From NCBI GenBank assembly GCA_963739235.1, contig CAVTZY010000034.1:62001-126000 (forward strand): DNA of 64,000 nucleotides. Reading direction: 5' to 3'. The notes below the pieces were generated by a model. That model saw only the letters and a list, made by a program, of their open reading frames with translations, was not told the DNA's origin and ran no database searches. Made by a program: the position numbers and the translations under genes. Below are positions 42,329 through 51,331 of the stretch, in pieces. The DNA comes from JAFNAG01 sp963739235. GTDB taxonomy: Bacteria; Acidobacteriota; UBA6911. Within the stretch, counting starts at the first letter, position 1; the number at the start of each line of letters is the position of its first letter.

Positions 42329-43346
42329 ATGCACGGAATTCTAGTGACCGGCGGCGCCGGCTATATCGGCAGCCATACCCTGCGCGCTCTGAAGATTCGA
42401 GGCTATGTTCCGCTATGCTTCGACAACCTCACCACAGGGTACCGCGAGCTCGTAGGCGACATTCCTTTTTTCCAGGGAGATCTGGGCCGGCCGGGTGACC
42501 TGGATGCGGCGTTCTCGTCCCAGAAGATCTCGGCCGTCATTCATTTCGCATCTCATGCTTTGGTGGAAGAATCCTATCAAAATCCGCATAAATACTATCA
42601 CGATAACATCCTCAATGCGCTGAACCTGCTCGTCACCATGCAGAAACACGGCGTCGCGCACATCATCTTTTCCTCGAGTTGCGCCACCTATGGATTGCCC
42701 GCCCGTGTACCGATCGATGAGTCGACGCTTCAGGATCCGGTCAATCCGTACGGAGTCACCAAAATGGTAATCGAGCGTATGTTGCGCGATTACCAGAATG
42801 CCCATGGCATCCGCTTTGTCGCGTTACGCTATTTTAATGCCGCCGGGGCCGCTCACGACGCCGGCATCGGGGAGTGGCATGTTCCCGAAACGCACCTGAT
42901 CCCTCGCCTCCTTGAGATCGCCCTGGGCAACGGGGGGCGCGCAGAGCTCGTATGGCAACGATTATCCGACACCCGATGGCACCTGCATTCGAGATTACAT
43001 TCATGTCGTAGACCTGGCCGACGCTCATGTGGCAGCACTCGAACACCTGGCCGCCGGCCGCCCCTCGGACGCCTTCAACCTGGGCACAGGGCAGGGTTGT
43101 TCCGTGCTTCAGGTAGTAGATGAGGTAAAGAGAGTGACTGGCAGGGAGGTTCCCACCGTGATGAAACCGCGCCGTCCCGGCGATCCGCCGCAGCTGGTTG
43201 CGAATCCTTCCAAGGCAAGAGCCAATCTGGGGTGGAGCGCCAGACACTCTTCCATCGGGGAAATCGTGTCGACCGCATGGAACTGGCGCCAGGGATCGGT
43301 ATGCCGGGATCTCTCTGTGAAAAGACCGATCAGGTTATCCGGGTGA
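42329..43346 (+). pseudogene. galE: UDP-glucose 4-epimerase, one frameshift
   Basis: Short-chain dehydrogenase-type epimerase. The first frame reads MHGILVTGGAGYIGSHTLRA (NAD site), catalytic Ser in SSSCATYG and YxxxK in NPYGVTKMVIE, through LEIALGNGGRAEL. Then an extra base near 42950 shifts the frame; YGNDYPTPDGTCIRDYIHVV and FNLGTGQGCSVLQVVDEVKR follow. Removing one base restores a normal protein of about 338 residues. All catalytic parts are present, so an assembly error is likely. The 3' end overlaps convergent larE by 17 bp. Confidence 0.88.
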
Positions 43347-44148
43347 CGAGAACCTCGTTGAGGGAACCCATGCGGTAGCCTTCGAGGTCGAGGGTTACAA
43401 ACTTATAGCCCAGCCCCTTAAACAGACTCGTCAACTGCGCAGCAACCTCAGGATTTAGAGCTTTCAACAAGTCTTCTTTCCCGAATTCGAGGCGCACCAG
43501 TTCCTCATGGTGCCTGACACGAAAGACTCTGAAGCCCATGGAACGCAGCGCCTCTTCCCCGCGATCCACCGTGCGCAGCTTGTCCGCAGTAATGCGCACC
43601 CCATAGGGGAAGCGCGAGGCCAGACATGCAGACGCCGGCGCCTCGGCGGTGGGCAGTCCCGCCCGGCGCGAGAGTTGTCGGATTTCCTCTTTTTTCAATC
43701 CGGCTTCCATGAGCGGGCTGCGGACGCCGTACTTCTCCGCTGCCTTGCGTCCCGGGCGGTAATCGCCCATGTCGTCGGCATTCAAGCCATCGACGACGGT
43801 GGCAAAACCCCTTTTTTGCGCCAGGCGAACAAGTTGCTCGAATAGCGTATCCTTGCAGAAGAAGCAACGATCCGGCGGATTTTCCCGGTACTCCTCGCGC
43901 TCGATCTCCTGCGTGTCGATGATCTCATGGCGCCAATGATATTCGCTGGCGAGGCGCAGCGCCATTTCGCGCTGGCTGCTCGGCACCGAGGGACTGTCTC
44001 CCGTCACGGCAAGCGCCTGGTCACCGAGAAGGCTGTTCGCCTTGTACGCCAGAAAGGAACTGTCCACACCGCCGCTGAATGCCACGATGACGGGCGCCAT
44101 CGAGCGAAGCAGCATTTCCAACTGAGTCTCTTTTTCCTGTAAATTCAT
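43330..44148 (-). CDS. larE: LarE-type ATP-dependent sacrificial sulfur transferase
   Basis: Adds sulfur to the pyridinium-dithiocarboxylate precursor of the nickel-pincer cofactor of lactate racemase and related enzymes. 272 residues with the PP-loop FSGGVDSSFLAYKA and the family motif APASACLASRFPYG, whose Cys corresponds to the sulfur-donor Cys of the single-Cys LarE type. larA, larB and larC are not in the window, so the target enzyme is unseen. Confidence 0.9.
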   Translation of the reverse strand: MNLQEKETQLEMLLRSMAPVIVAFSGGVDSSFLAYKANSLLGDQALAVTGDSPSVPSSQREMALRLASEYHWRHEIIDTQEIEREEYRENPPDRCFFCKDTLFEQLVRLAQKRGFATVVDGLNADDMGDYRPGRKAAEKYGVRSPLMEAGLKKEEIRQLSRRAGLPTAEAPASACLASRFPYGVRITADKLRTVDRGEEALRSMGFRVFRVRHHEELVRLEFGKEDLLKALNPEVAAQLTSLFKGLGYKFVTLDLEGYRMGSLNEVLVTRIT

Positions 44149-44304
44149 GTCAAAAATCAGCCTCCGGAGTCCAACAGGCTGCGCGCCCGGAAACGAATTG
44201 TTTTTGCGGCCATTCCTTGCCCATTCCTACCCTCCCGGAATTGTCGACTCGGCAAGTCCTCCCGCAAAGCAGCGGCTTAATCTGACAAACTAGCCTGTCC
44301 GGTA

Positions 44305-45000
44305 TCAGCTGAGATCCTGCGCGGCCAAACCGTCAGCCTTGACAATGGCGGGATAAACTTGGGAAATGGTTAGCGTCTGCAGGTCGGCTGCGCCCAGTGC
44401 GTCATGGCACTGCAAACCCCAGCCACAGCCGATGGTCAGAATGTCGAGGTTGTGCGCCGACTGAAAGAAGTCAGGCCGGGTTCCGAGCACCAGGGTTTCG
44501 CTTCGATTCACCTCAGCACGGCTCATGATCTCATCGATCATCTCGTCAGCACTGCCTTTCCCAAATTCTTCCGTGCAATACACCATTTCGAAGAGGTTGT
44601 CCAGGTCGTGCCGGTCACTGACGGCCATCAGGTAATCGCGGCTGGCATCGGCGCCGATTGCTGCAGATATGCCATTTTGGCGGCATTGAAAAAGAAGTTC
44701 CACCAACCCGGGGTAAATCCTGCCTGCTCCGGCTAACACGAGCCGCTCTTCATGGATCCGATAATCGGATTGGAGCTGGGTCATGCCGGTGGCGTCGAGC
44801 CCGAGCAGAAGCTGTTGTGTCCAGTGGCGACCGTGATCGCGAAACTCCTCTTCTGCGTCCATGGCATCGGGAAGGCGAACATCATGGGGGATCGCGTCGG
44901 CGAATGGGATCAGGGTTTCGCGCAACGCTTTTACTTTGAGCGCAGCGCAGTCAAAAATGAGGTAATCCAGATCAAAAATGAGTAGTCGGATATGCCTCAT
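44305..45000 (-). CDS. HAD-like hydrolase, atypical motif IV
   Basis: About 231 residues. Motif I is LLIFDLDYLIFD (DxD intact) and a Lys follows in CTEEFGKGSADEMIDEI. Where HAD phosphatases usually have a GD(x)D motif, this protein has LVLGTRPDFFQSAHN. The cap is helical. It may be a phosphatase with weakened metal binding or a non-catalytic relative. Start taken at the Met before RHIRLLIFDLD (45000); GTG 45015 is an alternative. It follows the LysW-like gene on the same strand. Confidence 0.7.
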   Translation of the reverse strand: MRHIRLLIFDLDYLIFDCAALKVKALRETLIPFADAIPHDVRLPDAMDAEEEFRDHGRHWTQQLLLGLDATGMTQLQSDYRIHEERLVLAGAGRIYPGLVELLFQCRQNGISAAIGADASRDYLMAVSDRHDLDNLFEMVYCTEEFGKGSADEMIDEIMSRAEVNRSETLVLGTRPDFFQSAHNLDILTIGCGWGLQCHDALGAADLQTLTISQVYPAIVKADGLAAQDLS

Positions 45001-45089
45001 CACAGTGAAATCCACAAAGCATGCTCGTACACACGGTGCTCCACAGCGCTGCCAATCGCTTCGGCATCAGCAAGCCAGGATCGCCGAGC

Positions 45090-45344
45090 CTAATTATAAT
45101 CGTCCTCTTCTTCGTCTTGGGACTCTTCATCCTCGTCGTCCCAGTCCTCTTCTTCATCCTCTTCGTCGTCGAAGTTGTAATCCTCCTCATCCTCATCCTC
45201 ATCATCGACCGGTGCAAGGTCAAATTCGACTGGATCGAGCGAGATCACTTCAAGGTCGACACCACATTCAGGGCACGTGATGATTTCCCCGACGTCCTCA
45301 AATTCCTCTGGGATTTCTGCATCGCATTCCGGACAATAACCCAC
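45090..45344 (-). CDS. LysW-like zinc-ribbon protein with acidic C-terminal extension
   Basis: 84 residues from GTG 45344 (GGGGGAGG, 6 nt spacing). The first 45 residues match LysW, the amino-group carrier of lysine/arginine synthesis: CPECDAEIPEEFEDVGEIIT, CPECGVDLEVISLDP. True LysW is about 54 residues and ends in EDWGE, whose last Glu carries the substrate. Here an EEDWDDEDEE stretch is internal and the protein continues as an Asp/Glu-rich tail ending DDYN. The carrier chemistry at the C-terminal Glu therefore seems impossible. No lysX/Z/Y genes are nearby, and dapF in this window indicates the diaminopimelate route. Confidence 0.8.
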   Translation of the reverse strand: MGYCPECDAEIPEEFEDVGEIITCPECGVDLEVISLDPVEFDLAPVDDEDEDEEDYNFDDEEDEEEDWDDEDEESQDEEEDDYN

Positions 45345-45401
45345 GATTAGCCTCCCCCAAAACTGTTCCGGTAATTTAAAGGCGGAACAAATTATTAGCA
45401 T

Positions 45402-45707
45402 CAGGAAATAAGTACGTCAAATCATTTGTCCCCACTTGAAACAATCCGTGAAAAGCTGCCGCTTCAGAGCCCAGCAGGCTCCCTTTGAATCGGTCCCGGG
45501 GAGAACGGCCGGCGTGCCTTTCTTGAGAGATATTTTGACCACGTGAAGGCAAAAAAGTAAAGGTCACGCGTGCGATTTTTGGCGCAGGCTGTTTTGCCTG
45601 CTGGTTCAGCCGTCCCCATCTACCTTTGGCAGCCAGGGTTGTGCTACTGTATCATGTTATTGCAGGGCGGCCCATTTCAGCCGAGGCCCCTGCCTGGAGC
45701 GTGGTCC
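45402..45707. other. intergenic gap, no gene seen
   Basis: About 300 bp between the divergent LysW-like and VWA genes. An in-frame extension of the VWA ORF reaches 45570, but GGAG plus ATG 45708 and the signal peptide mark the true start. Nothing else is supported. Confidence 0.5.
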
Positions 45708-46740
45708 ATGAAAGTTGCCGGCATTCTTCTGGTCATCGGCTTATGCTTGCCTGCCTTGATTTTTTCAGGCACACCGCAGAAAGCCAATCCCCAAGCTTTT
45801 TATAGCGCTCAGAACCCTCCCAAGAAGGGGCCGCCGATCAAGAAGGGGCCGGATCAGGACAAACCCCAAGGCCAAACCGCGATCTCGGTTTCGGTGGACC
45901 TGGTAAGCCTGCAGGCCCTGGTTACGGATAAAAAAGGAAATATCCTCACCGGGCTGCAGCCGGAAAATTTCACAGTTTACGAAGACAACGTCAAACAGGA
46001 GATCACCCACTTTGCTCCCGTGGATGCAGGTATCACTTCGGTGATGCTCGTCGATTTCAGCAAAATGGTAGAGTGGTTCATCTATGACGTTCTGGAACTC
46101 CATATACGGCTTCGCCGAAAGCCTTCGCCCAGGCGATTGGACTGCGGTCATTGGCTACGATTTGCGCCCCACCATCCTCACCGATTTCACCCAGAAACGC
46201 AGTGAGCTGATGGACGCTCTCAGCCGCTTTAGCACGCCGGCCTTTAGCGAAAGCAATCTGTGCGACGCCCTCATCTTCACGCTCGACCGGGTTGAGGAAA
46301 TTGACGGCAAGGTGGCGGTGCTCCTGGTTAGCACGGGGCTCGACACTTTCAGCCAGCACACATGGGACGAAGTCCTGAACAAATGCAAGTCGTCGAATGC
46401 CTCGATCTATGCCATCAGCGTCGGACAGAGCGTCCGGCTCCGCTACAACCTGGACGACATTACCTGGCTGATGGCGGACAACCGGCTCCGTTCCGTAGCC
46501 GATTTGACGGGCGGGGACGCCGTCTTCCCGCGCTTCCCTGCCGAGCTGCCTTCTATTTTCAAGAACATCTCGAACAGCCTGCGAAACCAGTACAGCCTGG
46601 CCTATGCCTCCAGCAACACGAAACGGGACGGCAAGTTCCGCAAGGTTCGAGTAGAGGTAAGGGCAGATCTCAACCACGACGGCAAGCCGGTCCTGCTGAA
46701 GGTCCAGACCCGGCAGGGCTACATCGCGCGCGTAAAATAG
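45708..46740 (+). pseudogene. third VWA-domain protein, one frameshift, degenerate MIDAS
   Basis: From ATG 45708 a signal peptide (AGILLVIGLCLPALIFSG), a Lys/Pro-rich linker and the family beta domain (VDLVSLQALVTDKKGNILTG, FTVYEDNVKQEITHF). The metal-site motif is DFSKM instead of DxSxS, so metal binding is doubtful. Near 46095 one extra base shifts the frame; IYGFAESLRPGDWTAVIGYD and the rest of the VWA domain follow to RQGYIARVK. Restoring the frame gives about 343 residues. Confidence 0.82.
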
Positions 46741-46746
46741 TTGTCC

Positions 46747-47212
46747 TCACAGCAGTAGCGACATGCGATAGGCATCGCTCTGCGCCTTGTAGTAATGGCG
46801 CAGCAGCCCCAGGCGCCCGTAACCAAGACGTGCATAGAATCCTTGCGCTTCCTCATTGGCGACGGCGACTTCAAGCATGACCTGGATTATGCCTCGGGCA
46901 CGAAACTCCTCGTGCAGCACTTCCATCAGCGCAGATCCCACACCATGACGGCGTGCCTCCGGAATCACATCCAGAGTGGTGACATGAGCATGATCGACCG
47001 ATTCCATCCGGCCGGCGACAAAACCAAGGATCCGGCCGGCGAGGCTCAGCTACCCTGCTGATCGCAGCCGGATGCCCCAGGAAAAAAACCAGCTCTGCGC
47101 GCGAGTAGGCCATATAGTCCGGGAAACAGATCCGGTCAATGTCGTACATGGTGGAAAGATCTTCTGGTCGGTAGTTGCGAATCGAAAGATGGTCATAGGA
47201 GTGGACAGGCAT
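46747..47212 (-). pseudogene. GNAT acetyltransferase (RimI-like), one frameshift
   Basis: From ATG 47212: MPVHSYDHLSIRNYRPEDLS then DIDRICFPDYMAYSRAEL, typical of RimI-type N-acetyltransferases. Near 47045 one extra base moves the reading to SLAGRILGFVAGRMESVDHA and the acetyl-CoA loop VIPEARRHGVGSALMEVLHE, ending EEAQGFYARLGYGRLGLLRHY. Repaired length about 155 residues. The substrate could be ribosomal protein S18 or a small molecule. Convergent with the VWA gene (6 bp gap). Confidence 0.8.
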
Positions 47213-47455
47213 AGGAACATTATATGATTTTGGATTTTGGATTGGGCATTTTGGATTGGAAAACGGAGAGAACCCTGGATAGGACAAGACGGGATATTGC
47301 ATCCCGGGTGGGGGGATGCCTTATTCAAAACTTATTACTGGTGCATAAAACCTGCTCGGGATGCATTTGGGAAGCCGGCTGCTGAAGATAATGCAATGGG
47401 GAAACTGCAACAAACTACTGTGGTATGATTTGTCGTTTCCTGAGGGGAGGAGACT

Positions 47456-49132
47456 TTGGCCGACAAAATTCTCGTGACTGCAGCATTGCCCTATGCTAAT
47501 GGACCGCTCCACGTCGGGCACCTGGCGGGAGCCTATATGCCCGCCGACGTTTTTGTCCGGTACCAGAGACTCAAAGGAAGCGACGTCATTTTCATCTGCG
47601 GCTCCGACGAGCACGGCGTGCCGATCACGATCCGGGCCGACCGCGAAAATCTGACCCCTCAGGAAATTGTCGATCGCTACCACTTCATGATGAAGGAGAG
47701 TTTCGGCCGGCTGGGCATTCATTTCGACAACTACTCGCGCACTTCCCTGCCGCTTCACCACAAGATTTCGCAGGACATTTTCTTGAAGCTCAACGAAAAG
47801 GGGTATGTCAAGGAGCAGGAAGTTCGCCAATATTATTGCGTGCCCTGCCGACGCTTTCTGCCGGATCGCTACATCGAGGGCGAATGCCCTCATTGTCATC
47901 ACGGCGGCGCCCGTGGCGATCAGTGCGAATCTTGCGGCCGTTGGCTGGAACCGGAGCAGCTGATCGCACCCACATGCAAGGTCTGCGGCGCCACGCCGGA
48001 GATGCGCAGCACCAAGCACTGGTACTTTCGCCTTTCAGAATTCCAGCCGCGGCTCCAGGAATGGCAGGCCTCCAAGCCCAATTGGAAAAGCAACGTGCGC
48101 GAGTTCTGTGCAGGCTGGTTTGGCGAAGGCCTCACGGACCGCCCTATCACCCGCGATATCGATTGGGGCATCCCTGTGCCACTGTCCGGAGCCGAAGGGA
48201 AAGTATTGTATGTCTGGTTCGACGCCCCCATCGGCTACATATCTTCCACGGTGGAATGGGCCCAGAAACTGGGGACCCCGGACCGCTGGCGCGACTATTG
48301 GTGCGACCCCAGGACGCGGCTGATCCATTTCATCGGCAAGGACAACATCGTATTTCATGCCATTGTGTGGCCCGCCGTCCTCATGGCGCACGATGAATTC
48401 ATCCTGCCGGACAACATCCCGGCCAATGAGTTTTTAAATATTGAAGGGGAGAAGCTGTCCACGAGCCGCAACTGGGCCGTCTGGGTCGACGATTACCTCG
48501 CGCTATTCCCTCCGGATCCGCTACGCTATTACCTTGCTGCCAATGCCCCGGAAAACAAGGACTCGGACTTTGCATGGAAAGACTTCCAGGCTCGCAATAA
48601 CGGTGAGCTCGCCGATATTCTGGGGAACCTGGTGAACCGCAGCCTCTCCTTCATCGAAAAGCACTTCGAAGCGAAGGTTCCCCAAGCACTTGAACTTACC
48701 CCCGCCGATAACGAAGTGCTGGCCTCCATCGCCGCCTACGTGACGAATATTGGCGCCTTGCTCGATGATTTTCAGGTGAGGCGCGCGGCCAGCGAATTAA
48801 TGAACCTGGCACGTCTCGGAAATAAGTACCTTAACGATGCCGCCCCTTGGACCACTTTGAAGCAGGACCGGGCGCGCTGTGCCGCGACGCTCCATACCAT
48901 AATCCAGCTCGAGTTGGCGCTGGCTGTGCTCATGGATCCATTTATGCCGTTTTCTGCTGCCAAGCTCTGGAAGATGCTCAATGCGCCCGGATCCCATCAG
49001 GACCAGCGCTGGCAGGACATTCCGAATCTGCGCCTCCCGGCCGGACACCCGCTTGGCGCCAGGGACATTCTGTTCCGCAAAATCGAGGATGAAATCATCG
49101 AGGCCCAGGTCGCCAAACTCCACCAGAAATAG
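47456..49132 (+). CDS. metG: methionyl-tRNA synthetase
   Basis: Charges tRNA-Met with methionine. 558 residues: class I signature PYANGPLHVGHLAGAYMPAD, a four-Cys zinc insertion (CVPCRRFLPD, CPHCHHGG, CESCGRWL, CKVCGATPEM, with two knuckles), and the KMSKS-equivalent GEKLSTSRNWAVW. The C-terminal anticodon domain is present; the extra dimerisation domain of longer MetG proteins is absent. TTG 47456 is the start, with GGGGAGGAG directly upstream; a TATGAT box lies near 47424. Confidence 0.96.
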   Translation: MADKILVTAALPYANGPLHVGHLAGAYMPADVFVRYQRLKGSDVIFICGSDEHGVPITIRADRENLTPQEIVDRYHFMMKESFGRLGIHFDNYSRTSLPLHHKISQDIFLKLNEKGYVKEQEVRQYYCVPCRRFLPDRYIEGECPHCHHGGARGDQCESCGRWLEPEQLIAPTCKVCGATPEMRSTKHWYFRLSEFQPRLQEWQASKPNWKSNVREFCAGWFGEGLTDRPITRDIDWGIPVPLSGAEGKVLYVWFDAPIGYISSTVEWAQKLGTPDRWRDYWCDPRTRLIHFIGKDNIVFHAIVWPAVLMAHDEFILPDNIPANEFLNIEGEKLSTSRNWAVWVDDYLALFPPDPLRYYLAANAPENKDSDFAWKDFQARNNGELADILGNLVNRSLSFIEKHFEAKVPQALELTPADNEVLASIAAYVTNIGALLDDFQVRRAASELMNLARLGNKYLNDAAPWTTLKQDRARCAATLHTIIQLELALAVLMDPFMPFSAAKLWKMLNAPGSHQDQRWQDIPNLRLPAGHPLGARDILFRKIEDEIIEAQVAKLHQK

Positions 49133-49206
49133 GTGCGAGCGCCTATTACGAATCTGGAGATTAGGTTGCCTGCAAAAGCCCGCCACAAAGGCCCCCGAAG
49201 GAAAAT

Positions 49207-49300
49207 CCGCAACTTAAAAGCCTCAACGCAGAGGGCGCAGAGCTCGCAGCGCACTCTTCGTTTTTGAATGACTTCTCTCTGCGGCCTCTGTGCTCTTTGC
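49207..49300. repeat. dispersed GCAGAG-rich repeat, copy E, inverted arms
   Basis: AACGCAGAGGGCGCAGAG on the left and CTCTCTGCGGCCTCTGTGCT on the right form an inverted repeat around an AT-rich centre. Directly adjoins the composite repeat. Confidence 0.7.
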
Positions 49301-49303
49301 TTC

Positions 49304-49650
49304 GAAAATAGAACCGATTGCGGCGCCGAACCACTTGTGTGTTTCTGTGCCGCCCTTTCAGGGCTTGAGATCTCCGGTTCTCTACCCAGGGCTTACGCCC
49401 TGGGCTTTGCTGTCCCGCCCTTTCAGGGCTAAGCATTGCACGACCCTGGAAACCCCGAAGGGCTAAGCATTGCACGACCTTGAAAACCCCGAAGGGGTGG
49501 AGCAGCAGAGCCCAGGGCGTGAGCCCTGGGAAGCCGGCATCGAGCGGTAAGAGCCCTGAAAGGGCGGCACAGGAAACCTGCGGCGAGAGCGCAACATTTT
49601 CATGCGTCACTGGGTGCGCCCCCGCGCATGGGGGACTGCTTCGAAAATAG
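49304..49650. repeat. composite dispersed repeat, copy 2
   Basis: Matches 36541-36850 almost throughout, including ACCGATTGCGGCGCCGAACC and GGAAACCTGCGGCGAGAGCG. It carries an internal duplication of a GGCTAAGCATTGCACGACC unit (near 49430 and 49461) that copy 1 lacks. A partial third match (CATGCGTC...GGGTGCGC...CGCATG) lies near 49762-49815. Confidence 0.85.
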
Positions 49651-49665
49651 CTGCCCTGGCGAACA

Positions 49666-49725
49666 TCGTGATCGTGGTCGTGATCGGCAGTCAACAAACA
49701 TCTAAAAACCCGATCACGATCACGA
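49666..49725. repeat. CGTGATCG inverted repeat
   Basis: TCGTGATCGTGGTCG (49666-49680) pairs with CGATCACGATCACGA (49711-49725) with one mismatch. A different family from its neighbours. Confidence 0.75.
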
Positions 49726-49833
49726 ACCTCTACAGAAGGTCTGCGCCGGCAGATTGCCACTTTTATGCGTCGTAGGGTGCGCGCCACGCGCATGAAGAGC
49801 TGTTCCGAAAATAACTCGTCTCAAAACTTCAAA

Positions 49834-49901
49834 GGCAGCCACGAATGGCGCCACCTTTTGCTGGCCCGGACGGGCGGCGCTTCGTGTCATTCGTGGCTGC
49901 C
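49834..49901. repeat. CACGAATG inverted repeat, copy 2
   Basis: GGCAGCCACGAATG (49834-49847) is perfectly inverted at 49888-49901. Same family as 36875-36919. The whole stretch 49133-50016 is repeats without a supported gene. Confidence 0.8.
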
Positions 49902-50016
49902 TTAACAAGACCATTAATTTTCATGCACCTGGCTGCGCCCCCCGATGCACGAGAGACTGCGTTGATCTTTTGCTCTTCTTTTCTTGGCGGCAAGGATTTG
50001 GGTGAACCACTATGGG

Positions 50017-51168
50017 CTATCGCTTAAGAAACGAGGGAGACACTTCGAGAGGGATTTGTTCCGCCACCGCAATTCCATAGCCTTGGAGGCCGACGATTCT
50101 CTTCGGGTGGTTGGTCAATAGTCGGATCTGCCGCACGCCGAGAGCGCGCAGAATCTGGGCCCCGATCCCATACAGCCTCGGGTCGGCATTGAATCCCAGC
50201 GAGTTTTCAGCTTCCTCAGTATCGGCAGCTTGGTCCTGCAAAGCATAGCTTTTGATTTCATCCACCAGACCCGTGCCTGTCCCTTCCTGACGCAAATAGA
50301 CCAGCACGCCGGCGCCTGCCTGTTCGATGATGTTCAGCGCGGCATGTAATGTTTTCCCGCTGTCATTGCGCAGGGAATGAAAGACGTCGCCCATGGTAGA
50401 TTGTGTCTGGACACGGACCAGTACTGGTTCCCCTTCGCGAATGCTGCCCTTGATGAGCGCAATGTGATTTTCGTTATCCAGGGAATTCTCAAATGCGACG
50501 ACACGGAAATCACCGAACTCTGTCGGGAGTGTGGCCTCCGACACCTGGCGGACAAACGTCTCGGTCCTGAGCCGGAAAGCGATCAGGTCTGCCACGGTAA
50601 TCATTTTTATGCCGTGCGTCCGCGCGACTTCCATCAATTCGGGCACGCGGGCCATTGTGCCGTCCTCATTCATGACCTCACAGATTACCCCAGCCGGATA
50701 AAGCCCTGCCAGGCGCGCCAGATCCACCGCAGCTTCCGTTTGGCCGGAGCGTTCCAAAACCCCACCGGCGCGCGCGCGCAAGGGGAAGACGTGCCCGGGT
50801 CGGACCAGATCGGAAGGAGTGCTGCCGGGATTCACCGCCGTAAGTATGGTGGTAGCCCGATCGGCCGCTGAAATCCCCGTGCTGACTCCGTAGCGCGCAT
50901 CGATGGAAACGGTGAAAGCGGTCCCGTACTTGGTCGTGTTCTGCCCTACCATAAGCGGGACGTGAAGCTCGTCGAGGCGCTCCCCTGTCATGGCCAGGCA
51001 TATCAACCCTCGGCCATATCTGGCCATGAAGTTGATGGCCTCCGGGGTTACCTTTTCCGCGGCAATTGTTAAATCACCCTCGTTTTCGCGATCTTCGTCA
51101 TCAACGACAATGATGATTTTGCCCTGACGGATCTCTTCAATGGCTTCGGTAATGCCTGAAAATCCCAC
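50017..51168 (-). CDS. ribB: RibBX-type protein: DHBP synthase fused to degenerate GTP cyclohydrolase II domain
   Basis: 383 residues from GTG 51168 (GGGGAG, 6 nt spacing). The N-terminal half is 3,4-dihydroxy-2-butanone-4-phosphate synthase (VVDDEDRENEGDLTIAAEKV; TGISAADRATTILTAV; RPGHVFPLRARAGGVLERSG). The C-terminal half has the RibA fold but lacks the three zinc Cys: the usual ECLTGD...SLRCDCG is TQSTMGDVFHSLRNDSG. RQEGRGIGL is RQEGTGTGL. It should thus make DHBP but not open GTP. This matches the RibBX variants described in Proteobacteria. A true ribA must lie elsewhere. No FMN riboswitch is recognisable upstream. Confidence 0.9.
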   Translation of the reverse strand: MGFSGITEAIEEIRQGKIIIVVDDEDRENEGDLTIAAEKVTPEAINFMARYGRGLICLAMTGERLDELHVPLMVGQNTTKYGTAFTVSIDARYGVSTGISAADRATTILTAVNPGSTPSDLVRPGHVFPLRARAGGVLERSGQTEAAVDLARLAGLYPAGVICEVMNEDGTMARVPELMEVARTHGIKMITVADLIAFRLRTETFVRQVSEATLPTEFGDFRVVAFENSLDNENHIALIKGSIREGEPVLVRVQTQSTMGDVFHSLRNDSGKTLHAALNIIEQAGAGVLVYLRQEGTGTGLVDEIKSYALQDQAADTEEAENSLGFNADPRLYGIGAQILRALGVRQIRLLTNHPKRIVGLQGYGIAVAEQIPLEVSPSFLKR

Positions 51169-51331
51169 GGTGCGCTCCCCATCGAGTAATCTGCCGGCCG
51201 AATATACGCGCCAAGGTGCCGGCGTCAAGATCAAAGCTTATCTCATCCTCCGGCTCAGCCGCAACTGAATCGCAGCGGCTCCGTGATTTGTATGACGGAT
51301 TTTTCACCGAATCCGGTAGAATCTGGCGTTT

